DNA of 64,000 bases, taken from the NCBI GenBank assembly GCA_949289575.1, contig CASEOG010000001.1:88671-152670 (forward strand), given 5' to 3'. Source of the DNA: an uncultured Spirochaetales bacterium (GTDB taxonomy: Bacteria; Spirochaetota; Spirochaetia; JAFGXN01). The translations under genes were made by a program, and so were the position numbers. This document shows positions 44,281-53,089 of the stretch, one piece after another. Numbering within the stretch: position 1 is the stretch's first letter; each line of letters begins with the position of its first letter. The notes under the pieces were generated by a model, which searched no databases, had not been told where the DNA came from, and saw nothing but the letters and a program-made list of their open reading frames with translations.

Positions 44281-44944
44281 CGATACCATATCCTACTTTG
44301 GGGACCGACTTAATACAGGAACCGGCTGTTCCCAGTTTTTTCCGTAAAGTCGATACATGAGAATCTATTGTCCGGGTCAGAAAATCGCAGCTGTATCCCC
44401 ACAAAGAATTCAGAAGGACATCGCGTGAAAAGATTTCATGGGGGCGGGAAAGAAAAAGTTTCAGAAGTTCGTACTCTCTGTGGGTCAGAACGACTTCGTT
44501 GCCGCCGACAAAGACTTTTCGGACGGAATCTTCCATTTTGATATCCCGATATTCCAGGATTCCGGAGGTCCCGCCGACGGTTCTGCGTAAAAGAGTATTG
44601 ACTTTTGTCACAAGCATCTCCATGGAAAACGGCTTGGGCAGATAGTCATCGGCACCTTTATTGAGTCCCGAAATAATATCTGCCTCCGCATTCATGGCGG
44701 AAATGATAATCACCGGAATTTTAACAAATAAGTCACGGCTGCGGATGATTGTCAGAAAATCGAGTCCTTTCAGTCCGGGCAACATCAGATCGAGAAGGAT
44801 CAGATCAAAAATTTCCTTCTCCGAAAGGATCAGTGCTTCGTTTGCGTTCGAAACGTGCTGCACCCGAAATCCCGATTTTTGCAAATTATAAACAATCAGA
44901 TCGCTTATATCGGGATCGTCTTCAATCAGCAGAATCTTCTTCAT
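44273..44944 (-). CDS. phoB: Phosphate regulon response regulator
   Basis: A 223-residue OmpR/PhoB-type regulator. The receiver has the acidic pocket IEDD, the phospho-acceptor Asp in LILLDLMLPGLKG and the conserved Lys in YLPKPFSMEMLV. The C-terminal winged helix has VLTHREYELLKLFLSRP and DSHVSTLRKKLG. It would activate the phosphate genes through the Pho-box-like repeat at 48206. It overlaps phoU by 23 bases and phoR by about 8. The ribosome site is GAGGA. Confidence 0.93.
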   Translation of the reverse strand: MKKILLIEDDPDISDLIVYNLQKSGFRVQHVSNANEALILSEKEIFDLILLDLMLPGLKGLDFLTIIRSRDLFVKIPVIIISAMNAEADIISGLNKGADDYLPKPFSMEMLVTKVNTLLRRTVGGTSGILEYRDIKMEDSVRKVFVGGNEVVLTHREYELLKLFLSRPHEIFSRDVLLNSLWGYSCDFLTRTIDSHVSTLRKKLGTAGSCIKSVPKVGYGIDD

Positions 44945-45596
44945 TCTCGGATTCCTCATATTCCAGATTCCCGGAAACGGTAAACAAAACAGCCTCGGCG
45001 ATGTGTTTGGCGTGATCGGCCATCCGTTCGAGACGGCGCGCCGCATTAATCATATGGACGCCGATGTTGACATCGTATCCGGAACCGTTCATTGTCTGAA
45101 TAATATCTTTTACGGCATCGTTTTTCAAGAGATCGATTTCGATATCGTTTCTGATGATTTCCATTGCCTTTTCCTGATCCATCAGATAATAGGCCGTAAC
45201 CGACTCGCAGACGGAATCGGCCACCTTTCCCGCCAAAAGCCGCAGTGCTTCCGACCGGAAAAACAGATCGGGAGCCGACACTTTCAGCATCCGGCGGCAG
45301 ACATGTTTGGCATGATCGCCGATTCGTTCGAAATCGGCCGATGTTTTTACGGCCGAAAGAATATATCTCATTTCGCCGCCCCGCGGCCAATACAACGCAA
45401 TGATTTTACCGCAAAGCGCATCGCTTTTGATACTGTCGTGGTCCAGACGGATATCCCGTTCGATGACACGCTGTGCGGCCTTCTCATCCGCATTCAGCAG
45501 AGCCGTTTTCATATCGGATGCCATCTCTTTGCAAACTGTGCAAATCCGTGCCGATAGCTGTTTGAGTTCCCTGTATTCGGGACTGTCGGAATACAT
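44922..45596 (-). CDS. phoU: Phosphate transport regulator PhoU
   Basis: A 224-residue all-helical protein of two PhoU repeats, each with the pattern ERIGDHAKHVC and ERMADHAKHIAEAV that binds metal. It links PstB activity to PhoR signalling and damps the phosphate response. The ribosome site GGGAGG is well placed. It sits between pstB and phoB in the operon. Confidence 0.92.
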   Translation of the reverse strand: MYSDSPEYRELKQLSARICTVCKEMASDMKTALLNADEKAAQRVIERDIRLDHDSIKSDALCGKIIALYWPRGGEMRYILSAVKTSADFERIGDHAKHVCRRMLKVSAPDLFFRSEALRLLAGKVADSVCESVTAYYLMDQEKAMEIIRNDIEIDLLKNDAVKDIIQTMNGSGYDVNIGVHMINAARRLERMADHAKHIAEAVLFTVSGNLEYEESENEEDSAD

Positions 45597-45609
45597 GCTG
45601 CCTCCCTGT

Positions 45610-46380
45610 TTAACCGAACTGACCGGTAATATAATCTTCCGTCATCTTGACTGTCGGTGATGTAAATATTTTGTCTGTTTTTCCGATTTCAATCAACTCC
45701 CCCATATACATAAAGGCCGTCCAATCGGAAATTCGTGCGGCCTGCTGCATATTGTGAGTCACAATCACCATTGTTGTCTGACCTTTCAGTTCTCTCATCA
45801 GGTCTTCGATTTTTTTTGTCGAAATCGGGTCCAAAGCACTGGTCGGCTCGTCAAACAGGACGACATCGGGCTCGGGAGCCAGGGTTCGGGCAATCGACAG
45901 GCGCTGCTGCTGACCTCCCGACAAACCGGACGCCGGTGTCCGGAGACGCGACTGCACCTCTTCCCAAAGGGCCGCTTTTTTCAATGCCGCCTCAACGCGA
46001 TCCGTCAATTCCTGCCGGTTTCCGATTCCCTTCAGCCGCAATCCGTACGCTACGTTATCGAAAATCGACATCGGAAACGGTGTCGGTTTTTGAAAAACCA
46101 TACCGACACGACTCCGCAGCCCGGTCAAATCGGTTCCCTTTTCCAAAATATTTTTTCCGCGGAACAGAATCTCTCCTTCGTAACGGTTGCCCTTATAAAG
46201 ATCATGCATCCTGTTCAGGCAGCGCAAAAAAGTTGTTTTTCCGCATCCCGACGGCCCGATAAGAGCCGTAATTTTATTCTTTTCGACAGAAAGCGAGACG
46301 TTCCGCACCGCCGTCTTGCTGCCGTAGCTGAAAGAAAGATTTCGTGTCTCGATTTCGCATCGAAAATCCGGTTGTGTCAT
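45610..46380 (-). CDS. pstB: Phosphate ABC transporter ATP-binding protein
   Basis: A 256-residue ATPase with Walker [21 protein letters not shown], the PstB-specific [19 protein letters not shown], signature [16 protein letters not shown], Walker [14 protein letters not shown] and switch His in [11 protein letters not shown]. It powers phosphate import with PstC and PstA. The ATG overlaps the pstA stop as ATGA; a longer frame runs entirely through pstA and was not used. Confidence 0.96.
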   Translation of the reverse strand: MTQPDFRCEIETRNLSFSYGSKTAVRNVSLSVEKNKITALIGPSGCGKTTFLRCLNRMHDLYKGNRYEGEILFRGKNILEKGTDLTGLRSRVGMVFQKPTPFPMSIFDNVAYGLRLKGIGNRQELTDRVEAALKKAALWEEVQSRLRTPASGLSGGQQQRLSIARTLAPEPDVVLFDEPTSALDPISTKKIEDLMRELKGQTTMVIVTHNMQQAARISDWTAFMYMGELIEIGKTDKIFTSPTVKMTEDYITGQFG

Positions 46381-47222
46381 AACACCTGTCTCCGTTTTAT
46401 AATTTGCTTCAGAATAATATTCAAAAAAAGAATAAAGACCGTAATGACGAGAGAAGAGGCCCATGCCGACAAAACCCATTTTTCGTAAGGCGAGCCGGCA
46501 TATTGAAAAACGGTCACCGTCAGCGACGGCACGGGACCGCTCATATCTGCTGTCAGATAATTGCTGTTAAACGAGGTAAAAAGCAGCGGCGCCGTTTCGC
46601 CGGCGATACGGGAAACGGCCAGAGAAACCCCCGTAAAAATACCGGAAAACCCGCTTCGGAACACAATATCCTTGATGACCTTAAAATAGGGAGCCCCCAA
46701 GGCAAACGCCGCCTCGCGCATTGTCCAGGGAACCAGACGCAGCGACTCTTCCGTTGTCCGCATGATGACGGGCAGAATGATAAACGCAAGCGCAACGGCT
46801 CCGGCCCATCCGTTGAACCCGCCGAACGGATGAACCAGAAGCGAGTAAACAAAAGTTCCGATAATAATCGTCGGAATCCCGATAGCGACATCGGCCAGGT
46901 TACCGATAAACCGGCCGACGCGGGATCCGTTTCCGTATTCGGCCAGATAAATGCCGCCCAAAATACCGACCGGAATTCCTATAATCGCGGCGACTGTCGT
47001 CAGAAGAAGCTGTCCGAGAAAAGCATGGCGCATACCTCCCTCGTTTTCAATCCAGGGAGGAGCCGCATCGTCGGTAAACAGCTCCGGACTGAGCCCCGCA
47101 ATCCCGTTCCGAATCACACTGAAAAGAATGGCAAAAAGAAAGCAGACCCCGACAACGGCCGCGGCCGAAGATAAAAACAGCATCAAACGCCCCCGAAGTC
47201 TTCTGATAACCGTCGGTTTCAT
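46377..47222 (-). CDS. pstA: Phosphate ABC transporter permease PstA
   Basis: A 281-residue inner-membrane permease with six hydrophobic helices. The coupling loop [21 protein letters not shown], where PstB docks, is clear, and [14 protein letters not shown] is a PstA landmark. Start and stop both overlap neighbours by four bases (ATGA), so translation is coupled through pstC-pstA-pstB. Confidence 0.95.
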   Translation of the reverse strand: MKPTVIRRLRGRLMLFLSSAAAVVGVCFLFAILFSVIRNGIAGLSPELFTDDAAPPWIENEGGMRHAFLGQLLLTTVAAIIGIPVGILGGIYLAEYGNGSRVGRFIGNLADVAIGIPTIIIGTFVYSLLVHPFGGFNGWAGAVALAFIILPVIMRTTEESLRLVPWTMREAAFALGAPYFKVIKDIVFRSGFSGIFTGVSLAVSRIAGETAPLLFTSFNSNYLTADMSGPVPSLTVTVFQYAGSPYEKWVLSAWASSLVITVFILFLNIILKQIIKRRQVL

Positions 47223-48148
47223 GATTTTTTCCCCGCTATGCAGAATTTGGCAACCGCCAGAGTCGAGAAGTTCAAAATAAACAGCAGCAGAGCCAGCAGA
47301 AACAGCGACGACATTTGCAGACCCGATGCTTCGTTGAACTCATTCACCAGAACTCCGGTAACGGTCACATACGGATCGAACACGGATGTCAGTCTGATAT
47401 TCATATTCCCGATGATATAAGCAATCGCCATTGTTTCACCGAGTGCCCGTCCCAAAGCAATGATGATTCCGCTGCGGACAGCTCTTCCCGCATACGGCAG
47501 AGAAATACGGCGCACCACTTCCCATTTTTCACAGCCGATTCCGTAACCGGCCTCTTTCAGCTCCTTCGGAACAGAGTCGAGTGCCTCTTTGGCGACTCCG
47601 GCAATAAACGGAAGTACCATGACACCGAGCACGAGTCCCGCTGTCAGAAACCCGATTCCCCCGGCATAATGAATTTCGAAAAAAGAACCGATAAAAGGCA
47701 GTCCGGAAAAGAGAGCGGAAACCCCTCTTTGCAGCGTCACCTCGATAAACGGCGCAAAAACGAACAGCCCCCACATACCGTAAATAATACTCGGAATCGC
47801 GGCCAGCAGCTCGACGGCGGTTCCGACGAATCCTTTCAGAAAGGCAGGACACAACTCCGACAGGAAAACGGCAATTCCGATTCCCATCGGGGCGGCAACG
47901 GTAACGGCAATCAGAGAGGTCAGAATCGAGCCCAGAAGCGGCCGCGCCGCTCCGAAGAGGGATTCGGCATAATTCCACTCGACGGAAAACAAAAATCCGA
48001 AAAAGCCGAATTCCCGGAGTGCCGGCACGGACTCGCGCAAAAGGGAAAGAAAAATTCCGGCGCAAATCAGAAAAACGGAAAGTGCCGAAAGCAGCGAGAA
48101 AAGCCGAAAAAGGCTATCTTTGTAAAAAAAGGTGCGGACTGCTTTCAC
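47219..48148 (-). CDS. pstC: Phosphate ABC transporter permease PstC
   Basis: A 309-residue inner-membrane permease with six helices after a basic start. PMGIGIAVFLSELCPAF and the coupling loop KEALDSVPKELKEAGYGIG are standard for PstC. The start is a GTG about nine bases after AAAGGA. It is the first gene of the phosphate operon, with a weak -35 and an upstream Pho-box-like repeat, as expected for an activator-dependent promoter. Confidence 0.95.
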   Translation of the reverse strand: MKAVRTFFYKDSLFRLFSLLSALSVFLICAGIFLSLLRESVPALREFGFFGFLFSVEWNYAESLFGAARPLLGSILTSLIAVTVAAPMGIGIAVFLSELCPAFLKGFVGTAVELLAAIPSIIYGMWGLFVFAPFIEVTLQRGVSALFSGLPFIGSFFEIHYAGGIGFLTAGLVLGVMVLPFIAGVAKEALDSVPKELKEAGYGIGCEKWEVVRRISLPYAGRAVRSGIIIALGRALGETMAIAYIIGNMNIRLTSVFDPYVTVTGVLVNEFNEASGLQMSSLFLLALLLFILNFSTLAVAKFCIAGKKS

Positions 48149-48168
48149 GATTTGTTATCCTTTAACGT

Positions 48169-48174
48169 TCTATA
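48169..48174 (-). promoter_or_regulatory. -10 box of the pst operon
   Basis: TATAGA preceded by TG, with no recognisable -35 box at 17 bases, consistent with dependence on PhoB. Confidence 0.5.
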
Positions 48175-48205
48175 CACCAAACCGCGCCGAATAAGGTTAT
48201 CGGGA

Positions 48206-48222
48206 TGTTAAATAACTGTAAA
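48206..48222 (-). promoter_or_regulatory. Pho-box-like direct repeat
   Basis: On the minus strand TTTACA, five bases, TTAACA: two hexamers repeating at 11 bases, about 31 bases upstream of the -10 box of pstC. The form resembles PhoP/PhoB half-sites. Confidence 0.55.
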
Positions 48223-48243
48223 ATCACGAATCTCTTTTACAAT

Positions 48244-48272
48244 TTGACATTCGACTGATTTTAAACTACAAT
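48244..48272 (+). promoter_or_regulatory. Leaderless-type promoter of rarA
   Basis: TTGACA, 17 bases, TACAAT, then six bases and the ATG, with no Shine-Dalgarno sequence. Confidence 0.75.
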
Positions 48273-48278
48273 AACCCC

Positions 48279-50453
48279 ATGAATCTTTTTGACGAACAGA
48301 ACAGAGAACCGTTGGCAGCCCGCATGCGCCCGCGCAATCTGTCGGAATATATCGGACAGAATGCAATTCTCGGAGAAGGCCGTCTTCTGCGCCGCGTCAT
48401 CCAGGCCGACCGCCTCAGCTCTCTGATTTTTTACGGTCCGCCGGGAACGGGGAAAACCACTCTGGCCCGCGTGATTGCCAATACCACCAAAAGCGCCTTT
48501 GCCTCTCTGAACGCCGTTCTTTCGGGAATCAAAGAATTGAGAGAGGAGATTGAAGCGGCCAAAGAACGGAAATCGCTTTACGACAAAAAAACCATTCTGT
48601 TTGTCGATGAGGTTCACCGGTGGAACAAAGCGCAGCAGGATGCGCTGCTGCCGTGGGTCGAAAACGGGACGGTTGTCCTCATCGGCGCCACAACGGAAAA
48701 CCCCTACTTCGAAGTCAACAAAGCGCTCGTCAGCCGCAGCCGCATTTTTCGGTTGACCTCTCTGACCGAAGACGAACTGCGTCGGGTCGCGATGCAGGCG
48801 GTCGGCGACCGGGAACGGGGATACGGAAAATGGCAGGTCGTTTTCGAAGAGGGGGCTCTGGAACATCTGGTCCGCACCGCCGAGGGCGATGCCCGCAACC
48901 TGCTGAACGCATTGGAACTGGCGGTCGAAACAACGCCGGAATCGTTTCCGCCGGAAGAAGGAAGCGAAATCCGTATCACGCTGGGCACCGCGGAAGAGAG
49001 CATCCAGCAGAAAGCGGTTCTTTACGATAAAGAAGGCGATTACCACTACGACATTATCAGTGCATTTATCAAATCGCTGCGCGGCTCCGATCCCGATGCC
49101 GCTCTTTACTGGATGGCGCGCATGACCGAAGCGGGAGAAAGCCCCCGTTTTCTCTTTCGCCGCATGCTGATTCTGGCCTGCGAAGATGTGGGATTGGCCG
49201 ATCCGAATGCAATCCGCACGGTCGAAGCGTGTGCGTCTGCCTTTGACCGCATCGGGATGCCGGAAGGGAACTTCATGCTTTCCCTGGCCGCTCTCTACCT
49301 GGCGACCTGCCCGAAAAGCAACACCACCCTCTCCTTTTTTGATGCAATGGAAGCGGTCCGCAAAGAATCCAACGGAGAGGTCCCGAACCATTTGAAAGAC
49401 CCCTCCCGCGATGCCGAAGATTTCGGTCACGGGAAAGGATACCTCTACCCCCATGCGTACAGAGATCACTGGGTAGCCCAGCAGTATCTGCCGAAAACAC
49501 TTCAGGGTCGCGTTTTCTATCAACCGGGCAATCTCGGCTACGAGGCCGAAATTGCCGATGCCGTGCTCGAAAGACGCGAACTGCAGCTCTCCCGGGCGGC
49601 GGAAAGCGACGATTCCGATGTGCTCTCGTTTTCGTTTGATAAGGAGGAGATGAAGTGGCTGATGCGGATGAACAGCGACCCGAAAGCCGACGGCCGCCTG
49701 CGTAACGGACTGCTCGACCTTTTAAAGTGGCAGCGGTTTTACAATGTTCTGGATGTCAACGCCGGCGGCGGCTTTCTTGTGTGGGAAGCGCTGCGCCGTG
49801 CGCCGGAAGGCTGCCTCTACGCACTGACGGCGGCGGAAAGCGAAAAGGAGTTTATCGATTTTCACGCACGGCAGCTGGCCGAAGAACGGCGGCCGTTTAC
49901 CGTCGCCGCCGCGGCCTTTTCCGACCGGATAAAAGCCCTTCCCGAGGCGCTGCGTTTCGAAATCATTCTGGTCCGCGACCTGTTTCTGAAAGAAAACCGG
50001 ACGGCGGAAACGGTCCTTCTGCTGCGGCAAAAGGCGGCCGACGGCGCACAGCTGCTGCTTTCGCAAATTCTGCCGCAATGCTCGACGCGGCTGTCGGAAC
50101 GGCTCTCACCGCGGCTGACGCCGCCGGAGCTGCTGGCCCGCATGAAGGAAGCCGAAAACGCGGTTTACACCGACAGCGCCAATCCGCTGCTCACGCTCTC
50201 GGAGGAGGCTCTGGCGGCGCTGTTTACCGAAAACGGGTGGCAGGTCACGCACCGCGAGGAACGGCAGACCTCCGGATTCCGGTTTGTGCCGAAGGAACGG
50301 GTTGAGGCGTGGTTTGCTCCCGACGGCATTTACGGCTGCCGGCTGGAAACGGAAGCGGCCGCCGCGTTGAAGCAGCTGTGTCTGAATCAGATTGCCGGAA
50401 AAAATCACCCGTGGCAGCAAAAACTGTTTGTACTTTCGATGAAAACGGTTTAA
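48279..50453 (+). CDS. rarA: RarA/MgsA AAA ATPase fused to a methyltransferase-like domain
   Basis: A 724-residue protein. Residues 1-430 are RarA, which acts at stalled replication forks: LAARMRPRNLSEYIGQ, Walker A FYGPPGTGKTTLARV, Walker B TILFVDEVHRWNKAQQDALL, sensor LIGATTENPYFEVN and the C-terminal tetramer part with YPHAYRDHWVAQQYLP. Residues 440-724 are extra. They include VLDVNAGGGFLVWEALRR, which reads like motif I of a SAM-dependent methyltransferase, but other motifs are unclear. I recall such RarA fusions annotated in treponemes. The start has a -10 box six bases upstream. Confidence 0.88.
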   Translation: MNLFDEQNREPLAARMRPRNLSEYIGQNAILGEGRLLRRVIQADRLSSLIFYGPPGTGKTTLARVIANTTKSAFASLNAVLSGIKELREEIEAAKERKSLYDKKTILFVDEVHRWNKAQQDALLPWVENGTVVLIGATTENPYFEVNKALVSRSRIFRLTSLTEDELRRVAMQAVGDRERGYGKWQVVFEEGALEHLVRTAEGDARNLLNALELAVETTPESFPPEEGSEIRITLGTAEESIQQKAVLYDKEGDYHYDIISAFIKSLRGSDPDAALYWMARMTEAGESPRFLFRRMLILACEDVGLADPNAIRTVEACASAFDRIGMPEGNFMLSLAALYLATCPKSNTTLSFFDAMEAVRKESNGEVPNHLKDPSRDAEDFGHGKGYLYPHAYRDHWVAQQYLPKTLQGRVFYQPGNLGYEAEIADAVLERRELQLSRAAESDDSDVLSFSFDKEEMKWLMRMNSDPKADGRLRNGLLDLLKWQRFYNVLDVNAGGGFLVWEALRRAPEGCLYALTAAESEKEFIDFHARQLAEERRPFTVAAAAFSDRIKALPEALRFEIILVRDLFLKENRTAETVLLLRQKAADGAQLLLSQILPQCSTRLSERLSPRLTPPELLARMKEAENAVYTDSANPLLTLSEEALAALFTENGWQVTHREERQTSGFRFVPKERVEAWFAPDGIYGCRLETEAAAALKQLCLNQIAGKNHPWQQKLFVLSMKTV

Positions 50454-50485
50454 AATAATATTATTCGAATTAAAAGGACTGAAAA

Positions 50486-51097
50486 ATGAAAGCAAAAGAA
50501 ATCAGACGGAAAGCCCTTGTCAAGCTGGAAGGGAATTGGGTTCCGATGATCGGCATTACCATTCTGATCTCCGTTATGTCGGCCGCCTTCGGTTACGTTT
50601 ATGTTTTGATTGCCCCGTTGATTTTACCCGGAGCCGCCCTGTTTACCCTGAAAATGATTCGAAACGAAAAACCCGACATCGCCGACCTGTTCGGTACTTA
50701 TAAAAATTACCTGAACGCCCTTGTGGTTTTCGTCCTCGAGACTCTCATTATTGCCGCAGGCCTGCTTCTCTTTATTGTCCCCGGAATTATTTTTGCTTAT
50801 ATGTTTTCTTTGACTTCGTTTATCATTGCCGATGATACCGAACAAAATCTTCCGGCATTTGAAATTTTAAAAGAAAGCGCCCGGCTGATGAAAGGATATA
50901 AATGGAAATTATTCTGTCTCCATCTCAGTTTCATCGGCTGGATTCTGCTTTGCATCATAACTTTCGGTATTGCCCTTCTCTGGGTTTCTCCTTATATGGC
51001 TGCCGCTCATGCCGTTTTTTACGACGAAATTAAAAAAGCGGACGCACAAAATTCAATCGGAAACAGCCATACCGTGTTTGAAAACAGTACCTTCTGA
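50486..51097 (+). CDS. DUF975-like membrane protein
   Basis: A 203-residue protein with a basic N-terminus KAKEIRRKALVKLEGNW, four to five hydrophobic helices, and the family-like segment RLMKGYKWKLFCLHLSF before WVSPYMAAAHAVFYDEI. These fit DUF975, of unknown function. The ribosome site AAAAGGA is good. A terminator that also contains a tRNA promoter -35 box follows. Confidence 0.75.
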   Translation: MKAKEIRRKALVKLEGNWVPMIGITILISVMSAAFGYVYVLIAPLILPGAALFTLKMIRNEKPDIADLFGTYKNYLNALVVFVLETLIIAAGLLLFIVPGIIFAYMFSLTSFIIADDTEQNLPAFEILKESARLMKGYKWKLFCLHLSFIGWILLCIITFGIALLWVSPYMAAAHAVFYDEIKKADAQNSIGNSHTVFENSTF

Positions 51098-51122
51098 TTT
51101 TTTAACACCGAAATTATCACGG

Positions 51123-51149
51123 AAAGCCCTTGACAAAAAAGGGCTTTTT
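51123..51149 (+). terminator. Intrinsic terminator of the DUF975-like gene, overlapping a promoter
   Basis: AAAGCCCT pairs with AGGGCTTT, followed by Ts. The loop contains most of TTGACA, the -35 box of the tRNA cluster promoter. Confidence 0.72.
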
Positions 51150-51158
51150 CTGCATAGT
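51130..51158 (+). promoter_or_regulatory. Candidate promoter of the tRNA cluster
   Basis: TTGACA, 17 bases, CATAGT, about 22 bases before tRNA-His. The -35 is perfect, the -10 imperfect. Confidence 0.6.
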
Positions 51159-51180
51159 ATACAGGATTCCTAATCAAACG

Positions 51181-51252
51181 GTGGGAGTAGTTCAATGGCA
51201 GAGCGTCAGATTGTGGTTCTGATTGTTGCGGGTTCGAGCCCCGTCTCCCACC
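51181..51252 (+). tRNA. tRNA-His (GTG)
   Basis: Cloverleaf with acceptor GTGGGAG/CTCCCAC, anticodon GTG at 51213-51215 in loop TTGTGGT and T-loop GGTTCGAGCC. The G at 51180 can pair with the C at 51252, the extra -1 G pair specific to tRNA-His. CCA is not encoded. Confidence 0.95.
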
Positions 51253-51257
51253 CTTTT

Positions 51258-51331
<74 letters not shown>

Positions 51332-51338
51332 ATGATTT

Positions 51339-51411
51339 GGGCCGCTAGCTCAGCTGGTAGAGCAACAGACTCTTAATCTGTGGGTCAAAGGTTCGATCCC
51401 TTTGCGGCTCA
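51339..51411 (+). tRNA. tRNA-Lys (CTT)
   Basis: Acceptor GGGCCGC/GCGGCTC, anticodon loop CTCTTAA with CTT at 51372-51374, T-arm AAAGG/CCTTT. Confidence 0.94.
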
Positions 51412-51414
51412 TTC

Positions 51415-51496
51415 GCGGGAATGGTGAAATTGGCAGACACGCCGGACTTAGGATCCGGTACCGCGAGGTGTAAGGGTTCAAGTCCCTTTTCCCGCA
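51415..51496 (+). tRNA. tRNA-Leu (TAG)
   Basis: Acceptor GCGGGAA/TTCCCGC, anticodon loop CTTAGGA with TAG at 51449-51451, and a variable arm long enough for class II, as expected for leucine. Confidence 0.95.
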
Positions 51497-51539
51497 GTTT
51501 CCAATCCCCCTTCCGGATTTAATTTTTTCTGCAACACGG

Positions 51540-51568
51540 TTGACAAAAAGCCGAAAATGTTGTAAAAG
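51540..51568 (+). promoter_or_regulatory. Promoter of tRNA-Gly
   Basis: TTGACA, 17 bases, TAAAAG, 11 bases before the tRNA. Confidence 0.75.
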
Positions 51569-51579
51569 AAAAAAGCAAT

Positions 51580-51651
51580 GCGAAAGTAGCTCAGTGGTAG
51601 AGCTCCACCTTGCCAAGGTGGATGTCGCGGGTTCAAGTCCCGTCTTTCGCT
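51580..51651 (+). tRNA. tRNA-Gly (GCC)
   Basis: Acceptor GCGAAAG/CTTTCGC, anticodon loop TTGCCAA with GCC at 51612-51614, T-arm CGGGTTCAAGTCCCG. CCA is not encoded. Confidence 0.95.
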
Positions 51652-51657
51652 TATCCG

Positions 51658-51687
51658 AAGCGGCTCGTTGGCGAGTCGCTTTTTTTT
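51658..51687 (+). terminator. Intrinsic terminator after tRNA-Gly, just before tig
   Basis: Ten-base stem AAGCGGCTCG (one G-U pair) with loop TTGG, then eight Ts. The tig ribosome site lies only about ten bases further on. Confidence 0.85.
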
Positions 51688-51709
51688 AACACTGAAAAAA
51701 GAGGTTGAA

Positions 51710-53065
51710 ATGAAAATCGTCAGCAAAAAAACCGAAAAACTGGAAAACTCGGCGGAAAAATTAACCGTCACTATCGACAAAAACGAACTGCGCAAAGCTT
51801 ACACCGATCTTCTCAATCACTATGCAAAAGAAGCCACCGTCAAAGGTTTTCGCAAAGGGAAAACACCGGTTAACGTCATCGAAAACCGGTTCGGCGAAAT
51901 CATCAAAGGCGAAGCGGCGATGAAAGCCATCGATGAAACATGGAAAGAACTGGTTGATGCGGGCGAAGTCAAACCTCTGCCTTATGCCGAACCGAAGCTG
52001 GTTGATGAAGAGAACTTAAAACCCGATTGGGATAACGATTTTGTTTTCAGCATCTCCTATGATGTCGAACCGGAAATTACGGTTGCCGGGTATAAAAATA
52101 TCGAAACGGAAGTTCCCAAAGTTACCGTGGAAGAAGCCGACATCCAAAAAGAATTGGAAAAACTGCAGGATCAGAACGCGATGGTCGTCCCCAAAAAATC
52201 GGGTGCGGTCGAGAAAAACGACATCGTCACCATCGACTACTCTCTTCTTGATGAAGAAGGCAATGTGATGCCGAAATCCGAACGGGAAGATTTTGTTTTC
52301 ACGGTCGGCAGCGGATACAACCTCTACAAACTGGACGATGACATCATCGGCATGAACAAAGACGAAGAGAAAGTGGTCAAAAAATCGTTCGGCGAAGATG
52401 AAAACGCACCGGCTCTGAAAGGTCAATCCTTCAACATCAAAGTAAAGGTAAAAGAGATCAAGGTCAAAGATCTGCCTGCGATCGACGATGATTTGGCTCA
52501 GGATATCAACGAAAAATTCAAAACCCTCGACGATCTGAAAGCCGATATTAAAGAGAGACTGACAAAAGCAGTCGAGACCAAACTGAAGGGCAGCAAAATC
52601 GAAGCGATTTTGAACAAAATCACTTCGGAAACCTCTTTCGAATTACCTCAGTCGATGATCGCCGCCGAGCAGGACAGCGCCTGGCAGAACTTCCTTGCCC
52701 AGAACAATCTGCAGGAAGAGCAGGCTGTTCAGATTCTCAAATATCAGGGCAAAACGAAGGAAGACATTGTCAATGATTTCAAGGATGCGGCTGTCAAAAA
52801 TCTGAAAGACAAACTGGTTCTCAAAGCTGTTATCAAAGCCGAAGATCTGAAAGCCGAAGAAAGTGATTTCGATGCCCGCTACGAAGAAATCGCCAAGGCA
52901 GCCGGAAAAACAGCCGAGGAAATCAAAAAGGTTTACGGCAACGCCTCTTTCAAACCGTATCTGGAAGAAGAAATTCTTAACGGCAAAGCCGTTGACTTCC
53001 TGATCGGTGCCGCCAAAATCAAAACGGGCAAAAAAACGGCAATGGCCGACTTCCTTTCCATGTAA
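51710..53065 (+). CDS. tig: Trigger factor
   Basis: A 451-residue ribosome-associated chaperone. N-terminal domain with the ribosome-binding GFRKGKTPVNVIENRFG, a middle FKBP-like prolyl isomerase around residues 160-245 (VEKNDIVTIDYSLLDEEG, then FTVGSGYN), and a long helical C-terminal chaperone domain rich in Lys and Glu. The ATG is five bases after GAGG; an in-frame codon upstream lies in the terminator. No promoter is visible between the terminator and the gene, so expression may rely on readthrough from tRNA-Gly. It leads directly to clpP and clpX. Confidence 0.94.
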   Translation: MKIVSKKTEKLENSAEKLTVTIDKNELRKAYTDLLNHYAKEATVKGFRKGKTPVNVIENRFGEIIKGEAAMKAIDETWKELVDAGEVKPLPYAEPKLVDEENLKPDWDNDFVFSISYDVEPEITVAGYKNIETEVPKVTVEEADIQKELEKLQDQNAMVVPKKSGAVEKNDIVTIDYSLLDEEGNVMPKSEREDFVFTVGSGYNLYKLDDDIIGMNKDEEKVVKKSFGEDENAPALKGQSFNIKVKVKEIKVKDLPAIDDDLAQDINEKFKTLDDLKADIKERLTKAVETKLKGSKIEAILNKITSETSFELPQSMIAAEQDSAWQNFLAQNNLQEEQAVQILKYQGKTKEDIVNDFKDAAVKNLKDKLVLKAVIKAEDLKAEESDFDARYEEIAKAAGKTAEEIKKVYGNASFKPYLEEEILNGKAVDFLIGAAKIKTGKKTAMADFLSM

Positions 53066-53089
53066 CAGGCGTCGGACAAGGAGAAGCAC

